Translations under genes and position numbers: made by a program
The notes under the pieces: model-generated
The model's database searches: none
What the model was told of the DNA's origin: nothing
Seen by the model: only the letters and a program-made list of their open reading frames with translations
Shown here: one piece after another, positions 1-5,076 of the stretch
Layout: each line of letters begins with the position of its first letter
Numbering within the stretch: the stretch's first letter is position 1
Source: an uncultured Eubacteriales bacterium
Lineage (GTDB): Bacteria; Bacillota; Clostridia; Oscillospirales; Acutalibacteraceae
NCBI GenBank assembly: GCA_948762645.1
Contig: CAQBRY010000104.1
Span: 1 to 5,076 of the forward strand
Direction of reading: 5' to 3'
DNA length: 5,076 nucleotides

Positions 1-37
1 ACCATAAATCCATATGGAAGAGTTATTTTTTTGATAG

Positions 38-190
38 AACTTTCAACTCTCAAGGATAGATATAAAAGACGAAAAATATGTATACGATGCATATACTGAT
101 ACTTTAAAAAAGATAGACTTAGATTTTTATAATATCTTAAAAAAACAGGAAGAATCTCCTTTATTTTATGAAAAAACAAAAGAATATCAA
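38..190 (+). pseudogene. Upstream in-frame extension of the radical SAM maturase with no start codon
   Basis: The frame of the downstream maturase stays open for 51 codons before its first ATG and reads like protein, including KYVYDAYTDTLKKID and DFYNILKKQEE. Radical SAM peptide maturases usually have such an N-terminal segment before the SAM core (a 'YYVYD..TN.I.KV' style start), so this is probably the real N-terminal region. It has no ATG, GTG or TTG in frame, and TGA-TAG stand at 32-37. A short in-frame MEELFF begins at ATG 14 but runs straight into those stops. Frame 1 (1-96) and frame 3 (3-56) are open to the left edge, so a frameshift somewhere in about 25-70 could rejoin them. Whether this is decay, a sequencing error in the seven-T run at 26-32, or a non-canonical start cannot be settled here. 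Confidence 0.6.
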
Positions 191-1384
191 ATGAGAAACT
201 TATACGAAACTCCAGATTTTATCTGTTATCAACAAATTAAAGATGACTACAATTATGAGTACAAAAAGAATAATACACAAAAAATATTAGTTTTATCTAT
301 AACAGAGAGATGTAATATGTTTTGTGAATATTGTTGCTATAATGACCAGAATTACATAGCAGCTCCACGTAATAATGAAATGACTGAAGAAATAATGAAA
401 AAAGCCATTGATTTATTTTACAATCATTCAAAATATTCTGAAATAGTAGCCATTTCATTTTATGGTGGAGAACCATTACTTCGAAAGGATTTTGTCAAAA
501 AGAGTGTTGAGTATGCTTACGAAACAAATTTAGGACAAATAATACAATTTACGATTACGACAAATGGCCTTTTATTAGATGATATGGAATTTGTTGATTT
601 TATGGTAAAAAATAATTTTATAATTACAGTTAGCTATGATGGGCCAGAATGTCTGCATGATCGCTATAGAAAAACAAGAGATGGAAAAGCTACGTACAAT
701 GTTATCACTAAAAATTTGAAAAAGATTGCTGATAAATACCCAGATTTTTTTAAAAGTAATTTTAGATTTAATGTTGTAGTGGCGCCCCCATATAATATTA
801 GTCTTTTGTATTCTTTTTTCAAAGATTTGGATGCATCGTATCTTGATATAAGAATGACGGATAGATTTCGAGAATACTTAAAACATCAATATGGAGAGAC
901 AGAATTTCAAAAAGAATCCACAGTAGATAATATTTCTTTAAAAATGCAGGTGGATTATGTTGCACAATTTAAGAGATACACTTTTATTGGAAAAACAAGT
1001 ACACCAAATGTTGGCCTTGGATGCAGTTTTTGTAATCCAGCAGAAAGAAAAATATTTGTTAATTGTAGTGGCAAAATATACATTTGTGAAAGAGTGGATG
1101 AAAAAGATGACAATTATTGTATAGGAGATGTGTGGACTGGAATAGATGAGAGGAAAATAAGTTCTTTGTGGGAAAAAACATCTAAAAAAATAAAGGACAA
1201 TTGTTTTCATTGTTGGGCAATTCGATTATGTAAATCATGTTTTGTGCATGAAGACAAAATCGAATTTAACGGTGAATACTGTAAAAATATGAGAAGAAAA
1301 CTCCAAGATGAATTGCAACAATATTTACTTCTTAATGAAAATGTTGAGTGCAAGTTGATACTGGATAACGTGACATTAGATTAG
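191..1384 (+). CDS. Radical SAM/SPASM peptide maturase (CcpM-like, RiPP biosynthesis)
   Basis: Probable cytosolic enzyme that uses S-adenosylmethionine and iron-sulfur clusters to install a radical-derived modification on a ribosomal peptide. Residues are numbered from ATG 191. The SAM cluster motif is C41-x3-C45-x2-C48 (ERCNMFCEYCCYN) and GGEP is at 92-95. A C-terminal SPASM-type region carries C278, C281, C292, G294-x4-C299 and C310, then C338-x2-C341-x5-C347-x2-C350 and C364, enough ligands for auxiliary clusters. The CFHCWAIRLCKSC stretch resembles maturases of Cys-rich peptides (SCIFF and CcpM/CLI_3235 types). I favour CcpM because of the downstream protease gene; this assignment is from memory. 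ATG 191 has no Shine-Dalgarno sequence, and protein-like sequence continues upstream to 38, so the annotated start is probably not native. The catalytic core appears intact. The next gene starts 16 bases after the stop, so the two are probably co-transcribed. No precursor peptide gene is seen in the window. Confidence 0.88.
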   Translation: MRNLYETPDFICYQQIKDDYNYEYKKNNTQKILVLSITERCNMFCEYCCYNDQNYIAAPRNNEMTEEIMKKAIDLFYNHSKYSEIVAISFYGGEPLLRKDFVKKSVEYAYETNLGQIIQFTITTNGLLLDDMEFVDFMVKNNFIITVSYDGPECLHDRYRKTRDGKATYNVITKNLKKIADKYPDFFKSNFRFNVVVAPPYNISLLYSFFKDLDASYLDIRMTDRFREYLKHQYGETEFQKESTVDNISLKMQVDYVAQFKRYTFIGKTSTPNVGLGCSFCNPAERKIFVNCSGKIYICERVDEKDDNYCIGDVWTGIDERKISSLWEKTSKKIKDNCFHCWAIRLCKSCFVHEDKIEFNGEYCKNMRRKLQDELQQYLLLNENVECKLILDNVTLD

Positions 1385-1393
1385 GGAGGAGGA
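1385..1393 (+). promoter_or_regulatory. Strong ribosome binding site of the S8 protease gene
   Basis: GGGAGGAGG lies directly after the maturase TAG and 7 bases before ATG 1401. It fixes the start of the protease gene and supports tight coupling of the two genes. It contrasts with the absence of any such site before ATG 191. Confidence 0.85.
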
Positions 1394-1400
1394 TTAAGTA

Positions 1401-3071
1401 ATGTTTGATTTTAATGTTTATACTAACCACATGAAAGGAAAGGGTGTAACAATTGCCCTTATTGATACAGGGGTAGGAATTAATAAAAGTAATATTATCC
1501 ACTATGAAGTTATAGATAAATCTTGTGTGGCTACTCAAAAGAATATTGAGGATATACATGGTAGTGTTTGTGCACTTAAAATTTTAGAGACAGCTCCAGA
1601 GGTACAAATTATAGACATTTGTGTAGCGAATAAATCATCTAACATTACTGAAGAAAATCTTTTGACAGCTCTTAGATTTTCAATAGAAAAAAAAGTGGAC
1701 ATAATAAATTTAAGTCTGAAATTGGATACACATAGTAAAGAGTTTTATGAGCTTTGTGAGTTGGCAATAAGCAAGGATATTATTATTATAGCCGCTGCAG
1801 ATAATGAGGTGTCATATCCGGCAGATTTTAGAGATGTAATAAAAGTAAAGTGTGAAAATTGCGGTACTGATATTTGCGTATCAGGTTATAAGGAAATTAT
1901 TGTGCATAATGAAAGATGGAAGTTCACTTTACAAAATAAGGAGTATAATATTAAATTATCTAGTAGTTTTGCATGTGCAGCGGTTAGCGGAAAAATAGCT
2001 CTTGTTTTAGAAGCGAGTCCATTTAGTACTAATAATGATATAGTAAATGGAATTTTTAAAGAGCATTATCCTAAAGTGTTAAACGATGAAGATAATGAAT
2101 ATCTTAAAGAGTCCACTTTACTGATTACAAGTCCGCGCAGTTCAGAGATGATTTTTGAAAAAAGAAAATTATTAAATTCATTAATAATTGGAGTGTTTGA
2201 TTGGGGAAAAAAAGATATTATTTTTTTCAAAGATGATAAAAAAAAGTGTGATTATCTTTTGGAAATAAATGATACAGAATGGAAAAGAAGGCCCATTTCA
2301 ATACAGAAGAAATTTAGCAACTATACGAAATGCTGTTGTGGGGAATTTTTGGATACTAAAATACAAGATTCAGACTTACAATTTATTAAACTAAAATCTC
2401 ATTATAAAAATATAGATCAGTTTATATCTCCAATAACGTTGCCTGTTTTTGAAATAGTAAGTATTGGATCTAATAGTTCAAAGTTTTTGTTGCAAACAAC
2501 AATATTTCAACAATTGGAGGAAAAAGGGATTTCAACACAGTGTATAACATATAATCCATTAGGTATTGCATTCGATTTTAAGACCTTTGAATATCCAGAA
2601 AAATTTGTATACCCAGATTTGACGTATTTTATAAATGCAGATGTATATGAAACAATAAAAGAAAAAAATAAAGATTTACTATTAATAAACATTGGCGGAA
2701 GTATAAGAAAAGTAGGTAAAATGCAGGATGACAGTAGAGAGCTTTTTAGGGCATATAATAAAACAATAGCAGCAGATGTGTTATTACTATGTATAAGTTA
2801 TGGTATCAATATTACTACTATTCAGGAAGAAATAGAAAAAATGTATTCTTATAAAGTGCCATATATAGCTATTGTCATTTCTGATAATAAATGGGATTTA
2901 TCAACAGTTGAGAGTTCGGGTGGTGTAAAGCAGATTTTTGCAACAAATGAAGAAATAGAAAGTTTTAAAAAGTTATTGGTGGGATACTTTGGTGATCAAA
3001 TTGATATATTTGATTTGAATGATGCAAGAACAGGAAAAATTGTTAATAAACTTCTTGATTTATACAATTAG
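1401..3071 (+). CDS. S8 subtilisin-like protease fused to a TIGR04066-like peptide-maturation domain
   Basis: Two-part cytosolic protein with no signal peptide, propeptide or membrane segment. Residues about 12-205 form a compact subtilisin domain: D22 in IALIDTGVG, H53 in DIHGSVCALK, the INLSL strand at 102-106, AAADNEVSYPA at 131-141 (compare the usual AAGN..YPA, with N135 as oxyanion Asn), and S189 in SSSFACAAVSG (187-197, compare GTSMAAPHVAG). The GT before the catalytic Ser is SS, and the usual Pro is A193. A linker region of about 245-345 has a CCC at 311-313. Residues about 350-556 resemble, by memory, clostridial 'peptide maturation system' proteins: SIGSNSSKFLLQ, an alpha/beta pattern, and LLLINIGGSIRKVG at 426-439. 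Being adjacent to a radical SAM maturase, it probably cleaves the modified precursor or takes part in its handling; this role is inferred. A stand-alone intracellular S8 protease is the alternative, but the fusion and the operon argue against it. Confidence 0.85.
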   Translation: MFDFNVYTNHMKGKGVTIALIDTGVGINKSNIIHYEVIDKSCVATQKNIEDIHGSVCALKILETAPEVQIIDICVANKSSNITEENLLTALRFSIEKKVDIINLSLKLDTHSKEFYELCELAISKDIIIIAAADNEVSYPADFRDVIKVKCENCGTDICVSGYKEIIVHNERWKFTLQNKEYNIKLSSSFACAAVSGKIALVLEASPFSTNNDIVNGIFKEHYPKVLNDEDNEYLKESTLLITSPRSSEMIFEKRKLLNSLIIGVFDWGKKDIIFFKDDKKKCDYLLEINDTEWKRRPISIQKKFSNYTKCCCGEFLDTKIQDSDLQFIKLKSHYKNIDQFISPITLPVFEIVSIGSNSSKFLLQTTIFQQLEEKGISTQCITYNPLGIAFDFKTFEYPEKFVYPDLTYFINADVYETIKEKNKDLLLINIGGSIRKVGKMQDDSRELFRAYNKTIAADVLLLCISYGINITTIQEEIEKMYSYKVPYIAIVISDNKWDLSTVESSGGVKQIFATNEEIESFKKLLVGYFGDQIDIFDLNDARTGKIVNKLLDLYN

Positions 3072-3088
3072 AAAATATATTATGTGGT

Positions 3089-3103
3089 TAGATGTTCCAT
3101 CTA
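3089..3103 (+). terminator. Weak hairpin after the protease gene
   Basis: A perfect 6-bp stem, TAGATG and CATCTA, encloses a TTC loop 18 bases after the protease stop, and TATTTT follows about 6 bases later. The stem is AT-rich and there is no clean U-tract immediately after it, so it may be a poor terminator or a chance palindrome. Confidence 0.25.
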
Positions 3104-3111
3104 TGACTATT

Positions 3112-3614
3112 TTAATAGGTAATTGATTCAGCTTGAAACGGCATCAGACCGTAAGACATCTGTAAGGGGTAACATCTGGATTATCGTTGTAATAAACCTT
3201 GAGTTTCTTGATCAGGGCATTTAAAGTTTTAGGATTATTTTCAGTGGCATAGGACTTAATCTCGGAGGTGTAGAAGGTAAGAATCTGCGCTGGAGAAGAA
3301 TCAATCAACTGACAAATAGGTTCTGTATAAACAAGATATAAGAGTAGCATCTGGAATCTTTGTAAACCCGCAAATGTCCTGCAGCTCTTTGCATAAATGT
3401 AAAAACAAATGAAGTACAGAGCAGCAAGAAATTCATGCAGGGAGTACTTTCGTTTTGGATCTAATGAACGATAGAAAGCGGAATAAAATTCAGGCGTGAT
3501 AAAATCCTTCAACTCAAAAAGTTCGGAAAGGAGCTAAAATGAATCATCAATGAATTTGTTTTGGTAGTCTGAAAAAATATCCCTTAAAACAATTTGATGG
3601 TATTTTGTAGCCAT
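3112..3614 (-). pseudogene. Decayed IS transposase remnant (N-terminal part, DUF772/IS1182-like style)
   Basis: The gene starts at ATG 3614-3612 with GGAGG 9 bases upstream (CCTCC on the + strand at 3624-3628). It reads MATKYHQIVLRDIFSDYQ for 26 codons in all, then hits TAG at 3536-3534. The same frame continues with ELKDFITPEFYSAFYRSL and KRKYSLHEFLAALYF. Near 3405 the family sequence moves to another frame (FLHLCKELQDICGFTKIPDA, to about 3334). It returns to the first frame at about 3329 as YTEPICQLIDSSPAQILTF through NNPKTLNALIKKLKVYY, and shifts again near 3159 to MSYGLMPFQAES. These pieces are collinear with clostridial IS transposases I recall, which have DUF772-type N-termini and are about 450-550 residues long. 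The segment between 3334 and 3329 also lacks residues present in intact copies, and the catalytic C-terminal half is missing. Non-functional. Family name is tentative; transposase origin is fairly firm. Confidence 0.8.
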
Positions 3615-3635
3615 AAATTTTGTCCTCCATAGGTT

Positions 3636-3664
3636 TTGGGATGAATGGTGTCATTACCTATATT
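3636..3664 (+). promoter_or_regulatory. Candidate sigma-A promoter for the ATPase gene
   Basis: TTGGGA at 3636-3641 and TATATT at 3659-3664 are separated by 17 bases, upstream of the ATPase gene and pointing toward it. Transcription would begin near 3671 and leave a leader of about 105 bases to TTG 3778. In DNA this AT-rich, such matches arise easily by chance. Confidence 0.22.
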
Positions 3665-3761
3665 TTATACCTGTAGAGAGAAAATTTATATAAAACAAGT
3701 GAGAAAGCCCAACAAATTCAATGGTTTTCGACATTTATCAAATACCTATAACTATTTTAAC

Positions 3762-3767
3762 GGAGGG
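3762..3767 (+). promoter_or_regulatory. Ribosome binding site that sets a TTG start for the ATPase
   Basis: GGAGGG lies 10 bases before an in-frame TTG at 3778-3780. No comparable site precedes ATG 3721. The protein sequence that resembles the family begins right after this TTG (NSQYITSVELEF), so TTG is the better start. Confidence 0.7.
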
Positions 3768-3777
3768 AGAAAATAAT

Positions 3778-4512
3778 TTGAATAGTCAGTATATTACTTC
3801 GGTTGAATTAGAATTTAGTGAGGAGGATAAAAAGTATTATCCTTATAACATTGATGCTTTTAAAGATTTGGATAGACTGGAATTCAAAAATAACGTAACA
3901 TTTTTTATAGGCGAAAATGGTTCTGGGAAATCGACAATGTTAGAAGCGATTGCCGTTAGTCTTGGGCTTAATCCAGAAGGCGGTTCTAAAAATTTTACGT
4001 TTTCTACAAAAGATACACATAGTGAGTTATACAAAAAGCTTAGAGTTGTAAAAGGATATAAACGGATTATAAATAGTTATTTTTTAAGAGCGGAAAGTTT
4101 TTATAATTTAGCTACTGAAATTGATTCTATAGATGGAGGTTCAGAAGTTCTTTTATCCAGTTATGGAGGAAACTCTTTACATCATCAATCGCATGGAGAG
4201 TCATTTATGTCGCTTATATTAAACCGTTTGACACATTCGGGGGTTTATTTATTTGATGAACCTGAAGCAGCATTATCATCTTTTAATCAGTTAGTACTTC
4301 TTAAAAGAATGAAATATTTATCTGATGAGGGCGCTCAATTTATCATTGCGACCCATTCACCATTTTTGTTGGCTTATCCTAATGCTACAATATATGAATT
4401 TAGCTGTTCTGGAATAGAGAGTAAACAATATGAAGAAACGGATCAGTATAGCTTTACAAAATATTTTATCAATAATTATGAAAAGTATTTGGTGAAACTT
4501 TTTGAAGCTTAA
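3778..4512 (+). CDS. AAA/ABC-type ATPase, COG3910-like
   Basis: Predicted soluble P-loop ATPase of 244 residues from TTG 3778; an ATG start at 3721 would give 263. Numbered from the TTG: Walker A GENGSGKST at 45-53 with K51; the family stretch LNPEGGSKNFTFST followed by HSELYKKLR; FLRAESFYNLATEID; an ABC signature-like QSHGES at 137-142; Walker B VYLFDEPEAALS with D160 and E161; and the switch histidine in IIATHSP (H193). All key nucleotide-binding residues are present and the length fits the small stand-alone 'predicted ATPase' group recalled as COG3910. The biological role of that group is not established. It has no transmembrane or DNA-binding domain, so it is not an ordinary transporter subunit. 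It stands alone, after a transposase remnant and before a mobile element, with no visible link to the maturation operon. The residues coded between 3721 and 3777 do not look conserved. Confidence 0.88.
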   Translation: MNSQYITSVELEFSEEDKKYYPYNIDAFKDLDRLEFKNNVTFFIGENGSGKSTMLEAIAVSLGLNPEGGSKNFTFSTKDTHSELYKKLRVVKGYKRIINSYFLRAESFYNLATEIDSIDGGSEVLLSSYGGNSLHHQSHGESFMSLILNRLTHSGVYLFDEPEAALSSFNQLVLLKRMKYLSDEGAQFIIATHSPFLLAYPNATIYEFSCSGIESKQYEETDQYSFTKYFINNYEKYLVKLFEA

Positions 4513-4541
4513 TACTTTTAATTTTTATGGTTTAAAAAGTA
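4513..4541 (+). terminator. Weak AT-only hairpin after the ATPase gene
   Basis: TACTTTT right after the stop codon can pair with AAAAGTA at 4535-4541, leaving a loop that contains a T run. There is almost no GC in the stem. It could act as a weak bidirectional terminator, but base composition alone might explain it. Confidence 0.25.
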
Positions 4542-4636
4542 AGGAGGCGATCATTCGTGCCTTGATGAAATAAGAAATTCTCCAGTATTTATTTAGCGGA
4601 CGATCTGTCTCTTGTTTTTTAAGCTTACTGCAACAA
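4542..4636. other. Gene-free stretch with an orphan ribosome binding site
   Basis: AAGGAGG at 4541-4547 is followed only by very short frames: GTG 4557 stops after two codons, and ATG 4565 reads Met-Lys-stop. This looks like the 5' edge of a gene whose body has been lost. On the minus strand, partly open frames (for example KKQETDRPLNKYWRISYF) cross this segment but have no start and belong to no family I recognise. The segment is probably rearranged intergenic or old mobile-element DNA. Confidence 0.4.
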
Positions 4637-4801
4637 TCAGCTGGCAGATTTGAGGATCAGGGCAGAAGAGCCAGCGATTCCATTTCCGAAAATGAGTCGA
4701 GTTCTTTCATCTTCTGGCTTGTATATATCGTTCATCGCTTTAAGGTAAGCGCTTAAATCTTGGGTAGCTTTACTGTCTACGTTTTTAAACTCATAATGAT
4801 A
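4637..4801 (-). pseudogene. Unidentified gene fragment cut off by the IS66 insertion
   Basis: The minus strand is open from the IS66 boundary at 4801 down to a TGA at 4639-4637, 54 codons with protein-like composition. It opens with YHYEFKNVDSKATQ, continues DLSAYLKAMNDIYKPEDERT and ends FGNGIAGSSALILKSAS. There is no start codon before the IS, so the 5' part would lie beyond the far end of the element, outside the window. The first 30 or so residues faintly recall the middle of Rpn/PD-(D/E)XK-type proteins, but this is only an impression. The last 20 may be read-through of non-coding DNA. GC content looks higher than in the neighbouring genes. Function unknown; that it is coding is likely but not certain. 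Confidence 0.4.
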
Positions 4802-4812
4802 GTAAATAGATT

Positions 4813-4853
4813 TTTACTACACTCCGCTTGATAGGAGATAGAAATTTACTACA
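4813..4853. repeat. Subterminal repeats in the IS66 left end
   Basis: TTTACTACA occurs at 4813-4821 and again at 4845-4853. ATTTACTA at 4844-4851 is also the reverse complement of TAGTAAAT at 4800-4807, across the IS tip. Such repeats may be transposase-binding sites or help form the end complex; that role is inferred. Confidence 0.5.
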
Positions 4854-4868
4854 TTTGGAGGTTTCATT

Positions 4869-5076
4869 ATGAGTAAGAAACGTGCTCCAGGACGTTCCCT
4901 GGACGAATGGATGGAACTGGTAACCGAATGCAGACAAAGCGGCCTGACAGATGCTGCATGGTGTAATGAGCATGGGATATCTCCCAGCTGTTTTTACAAT
5001 GCAGTTACCCGTCTCCGTAAAAAAGCCTGTCAGATACCGGATCCAGTTGGAAAAGCCAGCACTCTTGACCTTACAT
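4869..5076 (+). CDS. tnpA: IS66-family accessory protein TnpA (partial, runs off the right edge)
   Basis: Small DNA-binding accessory protein encoded first in IS66 elements and required with its partners for transposition. ATG 4869 has GGAGG at 4857-4861, 7 bases upstream. The 69 visible residues start MSKKRAPGRSLDEWMELV and contain the typical helix-turn-helix pattern CRQSGLTDAAWCNEHGIS, then CFYNAVTRLRKKA. They match closely the N-terminus of IS66 TnpA proteins I recall from Lachnospiraceae. The frame is intact up to the window edge, so this copy may still be active, in contrast to the decayed transposase at 3112-3614. GC content is clearly higher than in the maturation operon, in line with recent arrival. 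Confidence 0.9.
   Translation, partial: MSKKRAPGRSLDEWMELVTECRQSGLTDAAWCNEHGISPSCFYNAVTRLRKKACQIPDPVGKASTLDLT

Larger units (their letters stand above)
4802..5076 (+). mobile_element. IS66-family insertion sequence, left end (right end outside the window)
   Basis: The element appears to begin with GTAAATAG at 4802; IS66 elements characteristically begin with GTAA. Its first gene follows at 4869, and the rest (TnpB-type protein and the large transposase) would lie to the right. The 8 bases before it, TAATGATA (4794-4801), are the candidate target duplication, matching the 8-bp duplications known for IS66. The exact boundary is inferred from one end only. The open minus-strand frame to the left ends at this point. 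Confidence 0.7.

Noticed and set aside
14..37. Programmed frameshift at the TTTTTTT run before TGATAG in the maturase leader
   Set aside because: A single -1 or +1 slip at the T run leads into frame 1 or 3, not the maturase frame, so a second shift would be needed. No stimulatory structure is evident.
938..1210. Minus-strand open frame of 90 codons inside the maturase gene
   Set aside because: It lies opposite the SPASM region of a clear gene, has low-complexity Phe/Ile/Ser composition typical of antisense AT-rich DNA, and has no RBS or family resemblance.
1332..1559. Minus-strand open frame across the maturase-protease junction
   Set aside because: It overlaps two well-supported + strand genes and the strong RBS between them, and the protein resembles nothing.
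3072..3720. A precursor peptide gene downstream of the protease
   Set aside because: No short + strand frame with an RBS and a Cys-rich core was found; the segment is accounted for by the transposase remnant on the other strand.
4791..4973. Minus-strand open frame of 60 codons over the IS66 tip
   Set aside because: It is the antisense shadow of tnpA and the IS end; the + strand reading has a clear family match and RBS.
1..5076. CRISPR array, tRNA or rRNA genes
   Set aside because: No regularly spaced direct repeats and no tRNA- or rRNA-like sequence were seen on reading the window.

Overview
The window is AT-rich, has strong GGAGG-type ribosome binding sites, and carries IS-type genes of a kind common in gut Clostridia. 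This points to a Firmicute, most likely Lachnospiraceae or a near relative (inference from composition and protein style). It falls into two parts: a two-gene peptide-maturation operon at the left, and a scarred accessory region at the right.

Left part (about 38-3071, + strand). A radical SAM/SPASM peptide maturase is followed 16 bases later by a 556-residue protein. The second protein joins a cytosolic subtilisin-like (S8) protease domain to a C-terminal domain that I match from memory to the clostridial 'peptide maturation system' family (TIGR04066-like). This pairing is typical of ribosomally made, post-translationally modified peptide (RiPP) loci of the CLI_3235/CcpM type: the maturase would modify a Cys-rich precursor and the S8 domain would remove or process the leader. 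No precursor gene is visible, so it should lie upstream of the window if it exists. The maturase reading frame continues about 51 codons upstream of its first ATG with protein-like sequence, but reaches tandem stops at 32-37 with no usable start. The N-terminus is therefore damaged, mis-sequenced, or begun at an unusual codon.

Middle (3072-3777). On the minus strand lies a decayed transposase (ATG at 3614 with its own RBS) holding an internal TAG, several frameshifts and a missing C-terminal half. A weak hairpin follows the S8 gene.

Right part. A COG3910-type AAA/ABC-like ATPase probably starts at TTG 3778 rather than ATG 3721. Next comes a 4513-4801 stretch of unclear origin, with an open minus-strand fragment that stops at the left end of an IS66-family element. 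That element begins at about 4802, and its first gene (TnpA-type accessory protein) runs off the right edge. The island has thus been hit by at least two mobile elements of different age.
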